Positions 43,201 through 51,545 of a DNA stretch of 64,000 nucleotides are shown piece after piece. Below the pieces are notes generated by a model. That model saw only the letters and a program-made list of their open reading frames with translations. It had not been told where the DNA came from and made no database searches. Origin of the DNA: Maritimibacter dapengensis (lineage in GTDB: Bacteria > Pseudomonadota > Alphaproteobacteria > Rhodobacterales > Rhodobacteraceae); contig NZ_JAHUZE010000003.1 in NCBI RefSeq assembly GCF_019218265.1, positions 248,001-312,000 of the forward strand, in the 5' to 3' direction. The position numbers and the translations under genes are program-made. The number at the start of each line of letters is the position of its first letter. The stretch's first letter is position 1.

Positions 43201-43590
43201 AAAATGGTGCGTCGGAAATCCCGCCCGTTTGTGGGCCTCCGACTGCCCTAAAGGCCCTCCTTTTCAATAGCCTATGCTACTAGACAAGCAAACCTTAGGC
43301 ACAGTCTCCGCACGGCCGGACCGACGTGAGAGACGCAAAGGCGGCGGGCGCGATCCTCGCAACCGTCTTTTCGACCAAACGATCCCGCAATGTTCTGCGT
43401 TGTTCCCTGCCGTCCACGACATCGTGGGTCCGATGGACCTAAGTCCGGTTAAGAATTGGCGCTCAAATCAGACAACTTGAGAAAGGGCGGCAATGTGCGC
43501 GAATTGATTCAGAAGAGTGGTTCTCGTGTCGAGTTCCAGCAAAAGTTGCACGCGTCTGCTGAGTTTCTGAAAAATATAGGATATCACTAT

Positions 43591-43609
43591 GGGGGTAAGT
43601 TTGGGGGTA
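43591..43609. repeat. Tandem GGGGGTA motifs, possible integrase arm sites
   Basis: Two direct GGGGGTA motifs with a 12-base period, about 60-80 bases inside attR. P4-type integrases bind short direct repeats of this general kind in the arms of their attachment sites, so these are candidate arm-type sites. Confidence 0.4.
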
Positions 43610-43667
43610 TGCTTTGAAAACATCCTGAATTTAATAAACTATTTCAACAAATTACAGATACCAATCT

Positions 43668-43697
43668 AGTCCCTTCAGCGCACCACTTCGGGGTTCA
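43668..43697. repeat. attR: displaced tRNA-Thr 3' end
   Basis: AGTCCCTTCAGCG followed directly by CACCACTTCGGGGTTCA, identical to attL (2060-2090) except for one missing G (the base at 2073). The missing base shows the displaced copy is no longer under selection as a tRNA. It marks the island's right edge. Confidence 0.8.
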
Positions 43698-43830
43698 TGA
43701 GAATAGTTGGCTGTCATCAAAGCCGGAACGCCGCGCCAACACTCATGGCACACGAAACACGCGATACCGCTCGCCATGGCTTTGAGTTGTGCGACGCTCC
43801 TGACCGTTGGGGCCGCGCGACAGTCCCGCT

Positions 43831-45006
43831 TCAGCGTTTCTTTACGTCGAACGAGACGCTCAGCGGGCCGTACTCCGGCCAGTTGGTCATCTCGATCTCA
43901 CCGCGTTGCTCCAATCGCACGGATTTCTGTGTCAGTTGCAAAAGCGTCTCGCGAAGCAGAACGCGCGCAAGCGGTGCGCCGGGGCACATATGCGGACCGC
44001 GTCCGAAGGTCAGCAGGTCGCGGGCTTCTCGGTCCAGTCGATAGGAATCGGGGTCGGGAAAGACCTCCGCATCGCGATTGGCCGAGGTGAACACGATGGC
44101 CACCGGATCGCCCTTGGAAATCGGACAGCCCGAAATCTCGGTATCCTCCCGCGCCGTGCGCGCAAACCCCCGATACGGGGTGTAGAGACGCAAGAGTTCC
44201 TCAAGCGCCTCGGGTACGAGATCGGGGTTTGCTGTCAGCTCTGCGTGATGTTCCGGGTGTCGTGCAAGGTGCACCGCCATCGAGCCGATGAAAGTCGTGG
44301 GCGCAATGATGCCCACCAGCAGGAATTGACGCAGCGCGCCAAGAATCATGTCGTCGGGCAGTGGCTCACCCTCGACGCGCACTGCGAGAAGGCTCGCCGC
44401 CGGATCAGTCTCCGGGTCGCGCGGAGTGGCATGGCGGTCCGCGATCAGATCGGCAGCGATGTCATAAAGCTCGTCCGACTTCGCCCGCAACAGATCGAAA
44501 TCCATTCGTTGCAGCGCCATGTTGAATTCCGCTCCGACCACGCGGATCAATTCGGCCTTGTCTGCATCGAGATTGAAGAAATCGGCCAGCATTGCGATGG
44601 GCAAATGGAACGAGAAATCCTTGCAGATATCGCCGCCCGCCTCGATCCAAGGGTCGAGGAACCGGGCCACCATCGGCTTCATCCGTTTTTCCCAGTCGCT
44701 TAGTTTCATCGGGGTCAGGTGACGCTGGATCGCGTTGCGATAGGGTTTGTTGTGTGGCGGGTCGAGGTGCAGCGGGGGCCGGCGCTGGGTCGTCGCCACA
44801 CGCGGCACCACGTTCTGGATCGTGGTCGTGAACATCTCCCAGTTTTCTAGAACGTGCCGTGCATCCGCGTGTTTCGTCACCGCCCAAAACCCGCCCATGT
44901 CGTCGCTCCACGCGACCGGGCAATGGTTGCGAAGCTCGGCGAACAGCGCGTGCGGGCTGTCGAAATCCTCAATCTCAGGAACCGTGAAATCCACCTTGTG
45001 GGTCAT
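43831..45006 (-). CDS. Cytochrome P450 (copy A)
   Basis: A 391-residue bacterial P450. The heme loop is FGRGPHMCPGAPLAR with the axial Cys, and the K-helix ExxR is EELLR. In the I helix, the usual (A/G)GxE/D-T is replaced by LLVGIIAPTTF: the Thr remains but the acid is a Pro. Start ATG 45006, overlapping the stop of the adjacent P450 by four bases. It is the last gene of the leftward operon (dehydratase-like pair, CoA-transferase, TRAP, P450 B, P450 A). It would hydroxylate or demethylate a small organic acid or its CoA form; no ferredoxin partner is encoded nearby. Confidence 0.88.
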   Translation of the reverse strand: MTHKVDFTVPEIEDFDSPHALFAELRNHCPVAWSDDMGGFWAVTKHADARHVLENWEMFTTTIQNVVPRVATTQRRPPLHLDPPHNKPYRNAIQRHLTPMKLSDWEKRMKPMVARFLDPWIEAGGDICKDFSFHLPIAMLADFFNLDADKAELIRVVGAEFNMALQRMDFDLLRAKSDELYDIAADLIADRHATPRDPETDPAASLLAVRVEGEPLPDDMILGALRQFLLVGIIAPTTFIGSMAVHLARHPEHHAELTANPDLVPEALEELLRLYTPYRGFARTAREDTEISGCPISKGDPVAIVFTSANRDAEVFPDPDSYRLDREARDLLTFGRGPHMCPGAPLARVLLRETLLQLTQKSVRLEQRGEIEMTNWPEYGPLSVSFDVKKR

Positions 45007-46208
45007 GCGTCGCCTCGCAGGTCGAGTGTAAGGGTGTTGATGCCGAACTCGGTCCAGCGCCCCCATGTTGGGGTACCGACGACAGCCAGCCCCGGCTGGA
45101 CGATCAGCGCTTCGATCATCACTTCGAGTTGCAGTTTCGCCATCGCTTGCCCCATGCACATATGGGTGGAATACCCAAAAGTGATGTGGCGGTTCGGGCT
45201 TCGGCGTGGGTCGAATGTCTCGGGATCGTCGAACATCCGCGGGTCGCGGTTGGCCGAGGCATAGTTCATCGCGACGGGCGTGCCCTTGGGAATGAACGTG
45301 CCGTTCAGGACAGTGTCCATGGTCGCCACGCGGGCAAGGCTCTGGTTCGCCGGATAGAACCGCAGGATTTCATCGCGGAAGGTGGCTTTCACCTCCGGTT
45401 CGTTGCGCAGGAGCCGCACGTGCTCGGGGTTGGTGGCCAGATGCCAGGCGAGTGAATTCATCAGGCAGCGCGACGCGATGTGACCGCCCACGAGCAGCAG
45501 CCGCACCATCCCCGCAAGTTCGCGCTCATCGAACGGCTCGCCTTTCCCGGGATAGGCCATGATCGAGGACACCATGTCTTCGTCCGGGTCGCGCGGCTCT
45601 TCCATCCGGCTTTTCGCCAGCTTGGTCGCGAAAGCGTCGACGCCTTTCGACATCCGCGCGGCGGTGCCCATGTCGCGGTTCTGGATCGCGTGAACGTAGG
45701 TGGCCGATAGCCGCCCGATCTCGAGCGATTCCTCCGTGTCGAACCCTACGAGCAGGCCAAGCGAGCCCTGGCTCATCGGCTCGCCGATCTGTTCGGGGAA
45801 ATTGACGTTGCCCGGATCCTCGGCCTTCGCCTCGGCAAATAGCCGGTCCACCAGATCGCGCAGCTGCGGCGCGAAGGTCGCGACCTTGTTGGCCTTGAAC
45901 GACGGGTTCATCGCCTTGCGATAGCGTTCGCTCTCTGGTGGGTCTTTCTGCAGCGGCAAACGCGGCAAGCCGAGTTTGGGCGAGGCGGGCACGATGGACA
46001 GTTTGGTTGCCGTGAACGTCTCATGATCCTTTTCAACCGTCTGGATGTCCTTGTACCGCATCACCGTGAAGAACCCGCCCCATTTATCGCTGTAGGCGAC
46101 AGGATGGGTTTCACGCAATTCGCGCCAGACCGCCGGGTAATTGTCGATCGTCTCCTGATCGTGCGGGTCCCACACGGACCTCAGTTCATCAATCTGTTCG
46201 GCAGCCAT
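45003..46208 (-). CDS. Cytochrome P450 (copy B)
   Basis: A 401-residue P450. The heme loop is FGYSTHMCMGQAMAK (axial Cys), K-helix DEILR. The I helix reads LLLVGGHIASRCL, lacking both the acid and the Thr of the oxygen-activating pair. The start at 46208 (MAAEQIDELR) is 28 bases inside the end of the DctM gene, implying tight coupling; the longer frame to 46901 is a shadow. Its stop overlaps P450 A by four bases. Loss of the acid-alcohol pair may mean an atypical oxygen-activation route, substrate-assisted protonation, or a partner role to copy A. Confidence 0.88.
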   Translation of the reverse strand: MAAEQIDELRSVWDPHDQETIDNYPAVWRELRETHPVAYSDKWGGFFTVMRYKDIQTVEKDHETFTATKLSIVPASPKLGLPRLPLQKDPPESERYRKAMNPSFKANKVATFAPQLRDLVDRLFAEAKAEDPGNVNFPEQIGEPMSQGSLGLLVGFDTEESLEIGRLSATYVHAIQNRDMGTAARMSKGVDAFATKLAKSRMEEPRDPDEDMVSSIMAYPGKGEPFDERELAGMVRLLLVGGHIASRCLMNSLAWHLATNPEHVRLLRNEPEVKATFRDEILRFYPANQSLARVATMDTVLNGTFIPKGTPVAMNYASANRDPRMFDDPETFDPRRSPNRHITFGYSTHMCMGQAMAKLQLEVMIEALIVQPGLAVVGTPTWGRWTEFGINTLTLDLRGDA

Positions 46209-47458
46209 AGAGTGATCTCCGGAACGTAGGTGATAAGGATGAGGAAGCACGCCATGATCAGGACGAAGGGGATCATGCCGCGCATGGCCTCCGACATCGG
46301 CGCCTTCGAAATCGACGACAGAACGAACAGGTTCAGGCCGATTGGCGGTGTAAGGAATGCAATCTCCATGTTCACGATCAGCACGATGCCGAAGTGAACC
46401 GGGTCGATACCCAGGGGTGCGAGGACCGGCAGGATGATCGGCGTCACGATGAGCATGACCGCGATAGCATCGAGGAACATACCGAGGATCAGCATCATGA
46501 TGTTGAGGGCGAGCAGGAATTGCCAGGGCTTGAGGTCTTGCCCGATGGCGAACTCGACCAGCTTTGTCGGGACCCCGGACCCCGTGATCCAATGCGCGAA
46601 CAGGAGCGCGAACATGACGATGAACGAAACGGCCGATGCGGCTTTCATGCCCTCCGCGGTCATCGCGAAAACGTCCTTCAACGACACCTCCCGGTAGACG
46701 AAGACCGCGACCAGCATACTCGCCACGGCCGCCACTCCTGCGCTCTCGGTCACGGTCGTATAGCCTGAGTAGATGCCCACAAAGACGAACAGCGGGATCG
46801 AGATGGCCGGGATCGCCCTGATGTTCTTGCGGATGAACTCTTCTCGCGTCGCCCTTTCGCCTGAAGCGTAGCCTTTGCGGCGCGAATAGAACATGACCCA
46901 CGCGGCAAGTAGTATTGCCTGTATCAAGCCGGGTACGACCCCGGCGATGAACAGGCGCGGCACGCTTTCCTCGGCGATCAGGCCGTAAAGGATCATCGAA
47001 AGCGACGGTGGAATGAGGATGCCCATCGTTCCCGATGCGCCGACAAGACCCAAAGCGAAAGGCCGGTCATAGTTGCGTGCGACCATAGCCGGGATCAGGA
47101 AAGTCCCCATCGCCATCGCGGTTACGACGGACGAACCGGAAATGGCAGCGAACAGCGTCGTCGCGATCACGGCGACCAGCCCGAGGCCACCTTTGAAATG
47201 ACCGACCCATGTCTCGGCAGCGTCGATGATGATCCGCGCGATACCCCCCTTTTGCATAAAGGTGGCAGCGAGGACAAAGAACGGCACCGCGACGAATGTT
47301 GGTGAGTTCAGTCCCGAAACCGTATGCGCAGCAGCGTCCATCAAGGGGCGGCCCTCGATAGCGATCATGATCATCGCCGTTGCGCCCAGTGCGACGAAGA
47401 TCGGTGCGCCGAGCGCCATGAGGAAGAGCATTCCCCCGAGTCCGATAAAAGCATCCAT
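46181..47458 (-). CDS. dctM: TRAP transporter large permease (DctM)
   Basis: A 425-residue integral membrane protein of the DctM family with about 12 hydrophobic segments and the hallmark ILIPPSLSMILYGLIAEESV, plus NMEIAFLTPPIGLNLFVLSS near the end. It starts 3 bases after DctQ and overlaps the following P450 gene by 28 bases. It carries the solute captured by DctP using an ion gradient. Operon context suggests an organic acid that is CoA-activated and oxidised by the P450s. Confidence 0.9.
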   Translation of the reverse strand: MDAFIGLGGMLFLMALGAPIFVALGATAMIMIAIEGRPLMDAAAHTVSGLNSPTFVAVPFFVLAATFMQKGGIARIIIDAAETWVGHFKGGLGLVAVIATTLFAAISGSSVVTAMAMGTFLIPAMVARNYDRPFALGLVGASGTMGILIPPSLSMILYGLIAEESVPRLFIAGVVPGLIQAILLAAWVMFYSRRKGYASGERATREEFIRKNIRAIPAISIPLFVFVGIYSGYTTVTESAGVAAVASMLVAVFVYREVSLKDVFAMTAEGMKAASAVSFIVMFALLFAHWITGSGVPTKLVEFAIGQDLKPWQFLLALNIMMLILGMFLDAIAVMLIVTPIILPVLAPLGIDPVHFGIVLIVNMEIAFLTPPIGLNLFVLSSISKAPMSEAMRGMIPFVLIMACFLILITYVPEITLWLPNRLMN

Positions 47459-47461
47459 CGG

Positions 47462-47977
47462 TTACTCTCCCCGTTCCGGCGTACTTGAGAGATGGCCGAA
47501 CGGGCGCTGACCGTTCATCAGCATCAATGCGCAGCGAACGAGGATCAGCGCCATTCCGATTGGAAGCGGTAGGAATACCGCAAACCCCTGGGGCGCTCGC
47601 AATGACGAGCCGGAGCGTTCATCCAACAGGTTCGAAAACTCATAGGCTTGCCAGCCATAGACCAGCATCACGGCGATGAAGGCGATGGACAGGATCGACA
47701 TGGCCCAGCCGAGGATCCGGCGTAGTTGCGGGCTTAGGGCAGCAATGAACACCTCGGTGTGCAGGTGGCGATCCTCCTGCACGATGGCGGCCCCGGCCAG
47801 AACTGTGGCCCAGATGATGAAGTAGATCGAAACTTCCGTCGCCCAGTCGATCGCATAGCCGGGTGCGACGATCCGCAAAAGACCGCCACCGAGGAAAACC
47901 ACGAGCGCGATGATAAGCAGAATGCCGATCAGGAAGGTCTCGACCCGAGACCATACGTTGAGAATGCGGGGGATCAT
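47462..47977 (-). CDS. dctQ: TRAP transporter small permease (DctQ)
   Basis: A 171-residue protein with four hydrophobic segments and the DctQ pattern TEVSIYFIIWATVLAGAAIV followed by QEDRHLHTEVF. It pairs with DctM. Start ATG 47977 lies 62 bases after the DctP stop. The C-terminal tail (NGQRPFGHLSS) is short and cytoplasmic. Confidence 0.88.
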   Translation of the reverse strand: MIPRILNVWSRVETFLIGILLIIALVVFLGGGLLRIVAPGYAIDWATEVSIYFIIWATVLAGAAIVQEDRHLHTEVFIAALSPQLRRILGWAMSILSIAFIAVMLVYGWQAYEFSNLLDERSGSSLRAPQGFAVFLPLPIGMALILVRCALMLMNGQRPFGHLSSTPERGE

Positions 47978-48039
47978 TCGATACCTGTCAGGTGTTTGGT
48001 CGCGCCGCCCCGAAGGTCAGGGGCGACGCGAAACTCGCA

Positions 48040-49053
48040 TTACATCGAGCCGTCGAGCGCCTCGGTCACACGTCCGATGAACTCGGCGTCCATGCCGCCG
48101 TCGGCCACGATCTTGTCCTGCAGGTCCAGCAGGGCCTGACGCTTCTCGGCCACCATGTCGGGGTCTGCATCCACCACCGTCACGCCGTTCTCGGCCAGCG
48201 TTTCGCGTGCCGTCTCCAGTTCTCCGGCGGCGTGGGCAGCGGCCCAGTCATGCACTTCGACCCAGGTGTCGCGGATGATGGCCTGCTGCTCCTCGGTCAG
48301 CTTGTCCATGGTGCGCTGCGACACGACGGGCATGTAAAAGCCCCAGCCGGCGTTGTCGGCAAAAACGTTCTTGATGCCCGACTCCCAGAGTTTGCCGCCG
48401 ATGATGGTCAGCTCGGTCACGCCGCCCATCCCGTCGATCTGGCCTTGGCTCAGAAGCAGCGGAATTTCCGACCGGCGCGCGGCTTGCGGTGCGCCGCCCA
48501 TTTCCTTGAGCACGCCCACGACAACCGGCGACGGCGGTGTGGCAAGTTTCAGGCCGGTGAGGTCGTCATAGCTCTCGACCGGCGTTTCGGTGGTGAAAGC
48601 CGTGTGTTGCGGCGCGAACAGGAACGCGGCACCCGGCACATGAATGCCCTTGGCGGCGAGCATCTCGCCCGTCTCATCCGCAATCGGCCCCTCGAGGATG
48701 GCACTCGCCTCTTCGGCCGTGCGCCCGAAGAAAACCGGGAGGATCGAGAACGACAGGTTCGGCTCGAACTGGCTCATGGTCACGTTGGCCTGAATCGACA
48801 TGTCCAACGCGCCTGATGCGAGCGCGCGGATCGCGTCGGCGGACTTGTAAAGCTGTGCCGCCGGGAAAACCTCGACGGTCAATTCGCCGCCAGAAGCTTC
48901 GGAAATGGCGTCGGCCCAACGTTCTGCTGCGAGGTTTCGGACGTGGCCCGGCGGGGTTTCAACCGACAGCCGCATTTCCGTTTCGGCCATGACGGCGGAT
49001 CCCGCCGTTGCCATGAGGGCGCCAAGCACCGTGGTCTTGATGAAGTCCTTCAT
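48040..49053 (-). CDS. dctP: TRAP transporter periplasmic binding protein (DctP)
   Basis: A 337-residue protein with an export signal (MKDFIKTTVLGALMATAGSA, cleavage after VMA near residue 23). The mature part has the DctP pattern: GGELTVEVFPAAQLYKSADA, then a conserved SRNE-like region in QAARRSEIPLLLSQG with the carboxylate-binding arginine. It would bind a carboxylate in the periplasm. It lies 36 bases after the CoA-transferase gene in the same operon. Confidence 0.88.
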   Translation of the reverse strand: MKDFIKTTVLGALMATAGSAVMAETEMRLSVETPPGHVRNLAAERWADAISEASGGELTVEVFPAAQLYKSADAIRALASGALDMSIQANVTMSQFEPNLSFSILPVFFGRTAEEASAILEGPIADETGEMLAAKGIHVPGAAFLFAPQHTAFTTETPVESYDDLTGLKLATPPSPVVVGVLKEMGGAPQAARRSEIPLLLSQGQIDGMGGVTELTIIGGKLWESGIKNVFADNAGWGFYMPVVSQRTMDKLTEEQQAIIRDTWVEVHDWAAAHAAGELETARETLAENGVTVVDADPDMVAEKRQALLDLQDKIVADGGMDAEFIGRVTEALDGSM

Positions 49054-49089
49054 ATTCTCCTCCCTGAAGGTCGTTGATATTTGGCGGTT

Positions 49090-50223
49090 TCAGACCGCCA
49101 CTTTTGGTATTTTCTCGTTCTGCGCGCCCAGTTCCGGCGCGCCCCTTTCGGTCCCGGGCCCCCCGGTCTCCATCCGAAAGCCTGCGTTCAGCACTCGCTC
49201 GCCTGCAATGTCGAGAAACAGATCCCGGCCTGCCAGATGCGGCATCGCAACCGTCTCTTCGATATCCATGACCCGCGCCGCAGAGAGGCCCGCTTCGCGA
49301 AACGCGGCCTCCCATTCGACGGCACCACGCGTGTCGAAGGCCGCGGCCAGTTCTACCCGCATCGCATCGGCGTTGGTGAGCCGGTCGATCCGCGTCGCAA
49401 AGCGTGCATCGTTCAACAGATGCGTCACCCCCAGCACTTCGAGCATCTTTACGACGTGGTGATCCTCAACCGCCCCGACAGTGATCTCGCCGGTCTTGCA
49501 GGCGAATGTGTCGGCGGTCGGCGCGCGGCTGAAACCCCTATTCCCGGTGCGTTTGTGTCTTTGCCCGGCCATGACCAGCGGATTGACCACCGATGAAAGC
49601 ATGACCAACGTCGCATCCAGCATCGCGACATCGACGTTCTGGCTTTCGACCAGACCGCGCTCCTTCTGAATGACAGCGGTCTGGATCGCAAAAGCGGCCA
49701 GAAGGCCGGAATAGGTATCGACGATGGGAAAGCCGACCCGCATCGCCGGATCGCCCTCTTCGCCCGACAGACGCATCAGACCGGACAAGCTCTGAACGAT
49801 CTGGTCGATTGCGGCCACGTCGCGCATCTCGCCGGTCTGGCCGAACCCCGAGATTGAGCAGTAGATCACGCCGGGGTTCAGCGCTTTCGCCGCATCGTAT
49901 CCAAGCCCGAGTCGATCCATCACGCCGGGGCGGAAGTTCTCGACCACGATGTCTGCATCTTCGATCAGCCGCTTTGCTGTGCTCAACCCCTCGTCGGACT
50001 TCAGGTCCAGGGACACGCTTTCCTTGCCGATGTTGATGCCCCGGAATGCGGGCGCCATTCCCCACTCGTCACGGTTGGGGGAATAGTTACGCAAGAGATC
50101 GCCCGTCGGTGTCTCGACCTTGATGACCCGTGCACCGTTCAGAGCGAGAAAATGGGTTGCGAGCGGACCGGCCACGACGTGGCTGAAGTCGACAACAGTG
50201 TAGCCCTCAAGCGCGCGCGCCAT
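49090..50223 (-). CDS. Family III CoA-transferase (CaiB/BaiF)
   Basis: A 377-residue class III CoA-transferase. Family patterns are VVDFSHVVAGPLATHFLALN near the start, a KSDEGLSTAKRLIEDADIVVE stretch, NFRPGVMDRLGLGY, SISGFGQTG and the catalytic Asp in AAIDQIVQSLSGLM. It moves CoA between an acyl-CoA and a free acid. In this operon it would activate the TRAP-imported acid, or supply CoA esters to the dehydratase-like proteins upstream. It begins 56 bases after the previous gene. Confidence 0.87.
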   Translation of the reverse strand: MARALEGYTVVDFSHVVAGPLATHFLALNGARVIKVETPTGDLLRNYSPNRDEWGMAPAFRGINIGKESVSLDLKSDEGLSTAKRLIEDADIVVENFRPGVMDRLGLGYDAAKALNPGVIYCSISGFGQTGEMRDVAAIDQIVQSLSGLMRLSGEEGDPAMRVGFPIVDTYSGLLAAFAIQTAVIQKERGLVESQNVDVAMLDATLVMLSSVVNPLVMAGQRHKRTGNRGFSRAPTADTFACKTGEITVGAVEDHHVVKMLEVLGVTHLLNDARFATRIDRLTNADAMRVELAAAFDTRGAVEWEAAFREAGLSAARVMDIEETVAMPHLAGRDLFLDIAGERVLNAGFRMETGGPGTERGAPELGAQNEKIPKVAV

Positions 50224-50279
50224 GACTCGTCCTCCCTATTTATGTATCTTTGTGAACTATTATCCGCGAGTCAATGACA

Positions 50280-51545
50280 TTATGTCGCACCCAGAACGCG
50301 GCGAATTCCGTCCGCGACATCGGCCTTGGCCCGTGCTCCGTCCCACTTGCGCGCATCCACCATGTCGGCATGTATTTCGACCACCTCGACCCCGGCTTCC
50401 CGCAGGTCTTCGGTGATGAAGTTGGTGGCATAGCCGGACTGACGGTCAGCCTCGGGCACCAGAACGACCGCGAGGTCGATCCGGTAATCACGCGCCTGTT
50501 TTACCAGCCACGCATTCGCCCAGGGCGCTTGGTGCAACTGCTCGTTCATCGTCACGACGCGAGCGGCGAGCGCGCGCAGATAGTCGCCCTTTGAGCGACG
50601 GACATAACCGTCGGCAGCGAAGGGGAGATACATCGACCACGCAAAGACCGCCCCAAATTCGTCCTCGAACGCGGTGTAGAACCTGGTGTCGAACCACAGC
50701 CCTGCGCCGATCCACATCATGCGCACGCGTTCGTCGTCCACCACCGCCCGTCCGGCCTCGATCCGTTCGCCCACAGCGTCGCGAAACCTCCCGGCATGGG
50801 CGACGGCCCAATCCGAACCTCGGTGCCACTGCGGGATCATCACGTTCGGGATCTGCTCACCAATGCGCACAGGCATCCGCTCGGCCCCAGCGATCATCCT
50901 GCTCGCCTCTTCGAAGATCAGCTCCTGCGTCTCGATTTCTTCCATGTAAGCGCCAAAAGCCTCGTGGTCGAAATCCCGCCCGGTGATCTCCTCGACCTGG
51001 CCGATAAGGTCCCTGATTTGCGACTGCATGAGGTCAAGCCGCTCGGTGCCATAAAGCCTCTCCCAATCGTCCCGTGCCAGGTCCCACCAGGGGTTCAGGT
51101 TCTCAGGCGGGGCAGGACAGTGAAGCAGGGCGAGGGGCGCATCGGCTTTGTCCGCATACAATTGGAACAGACGCTGCTGGTCGTCGGAAGACTGGCGCGC
51201 GCACAAGATCGCCGGGTCCGGCAAGCCGCCCCACGGTTGCTTATCCGGGTCGCCGTCCAGAGCCGAAATCACGCCCATTGCCGAGTATTTCGCGAGGCTG
51301 TCGTGAAACCCCATCGCCGCCCCCCGGTCGAGCGTATGGCTTGAAAGTTGCTTGGCCGCGATCACCGATGACCACCACTGGTTCACGACGACCGGCATTT
51401 CCATCGCATGAAAAACCTCGTGCGGCGTATCGGCATTGACGAACGCGTATCTGGCGCCGCCCTCGATCTGAAAACGAAGGGATTTGACCCAGTCGCGCTG
51501 ATACGCCATCGCGTCGGCGGAAATGGAAAGCGGTTCATAGGTCAT
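50280..51545 (-). CDS. 2-hydroxyacyl-CoA dehydratase/benzoyl-CoA reductase-fold protein, large subunit, cluster cysteines missing
   Basis: A 421-residue protein with the HgdB/BcrC-like pattern: TPHEVFHAMEMPVVVNQWW (compare the family TP-E-ihA-gm-P-v), LPDPAILCARQSSDDQ where the family has a cluster-ligating Cys-Asp, and a C-terminal DLAVVLVPEADRQSGY where a third Cys is expected. Only Cys115 and Cys143 are present, and neither falls clearly on the usual ligand positions. No activator ATPase is encoded here. Radical dehydratases of this family are anaerobic, while this operon contains two P450s, so the protein probably has a different, oxygen-tolerant role. Starts ATG 51545, overlapping the upstream gene by four bases. 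Confidence 0.72.
   Translation of the reverse strand: MTYEPLSISADAMAYQRDWVKSLRFQIEGGARYAFVNADTPHEVFHAMEMPVVVNQWWSSVIAAKQLSSHTLDRGAAMGFHDSLAKYSAMGVISALDGDPDKQPWGGLPDPAILCARQSSDDQQRLFQLYADKADAPLALLHCPAPPENLNPWWDLARDDWERLYGTERLDLMQSQIRDLIGQVEEITGRDFDHEAFGAYMEEIETQELIFEEASRMIAGAERMPVRIGEQIPNVMIPQWHRGSDWAVAHAGRFRDAVGERIEAGRAVVDDERVRMMWIGAGLWFDTRFYTAFEDEFGAVFAWSMYLPFAADGYVRRSKGDYLRALAARVVTMNEQLHQAPWANAWLVKQARDYRIDLAVVLVPEADRQSGYATNFITEDLREAGVEVVEIHADMVDARKWDGARAKADVADGIRRVLGAT

Larger units (their letters stand above)
2060..43697. mobile_element. tRNA-Thr genomic island (catabolic, integrase-dead), about 41.6 kb
   Basis: It is bounded by a 30-base direct repeat with one single-base gap (2060-2090 and 43668-43697). 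A tyrosine-integrase relic sits 145 bases inside the left end and short GGGGGTA repeats sit about 60-80 bases inside the right end. The cargo is transport and catabolic gene clusters, each with a regulator. No conjugation, relaxase or phage structural genes are visible, and several cargo genes are broken (integrase, purU, an acyl-CoA-dehydrogenase-like gene), so it looks old and immobile. That the whole interval entered in one event is inference; stacked insertions are possible. Confidence 0.65.
43201..43830. other. Right end of the island: noncoding, AT-richer, with arm-like repeats and attR
   Basis: The 630-base gap between the TRAP permease and the P450 gene has no convincing ORF. GTCGGA (43211-43216) and TCCGAC (43238-43243) may form a terminator stem for the TRAP operon. 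From about 43480 the base composition turns AT-rich; GGGGGTA appears twice, at 43591-43597 and 43603-43609, 12 bases apart, then attR at 43668-43697. After attR the GC content returns to the surrounding level. Confidence 0.6.

Noticed and set aside
43211-43243. Strong terminator after the TAXI-TRAP permease
   Set aside because: The stem is only 6 bp around a long loop and has no T-run directly after it, so I list it only as a weak hairpin inside the gap entry.
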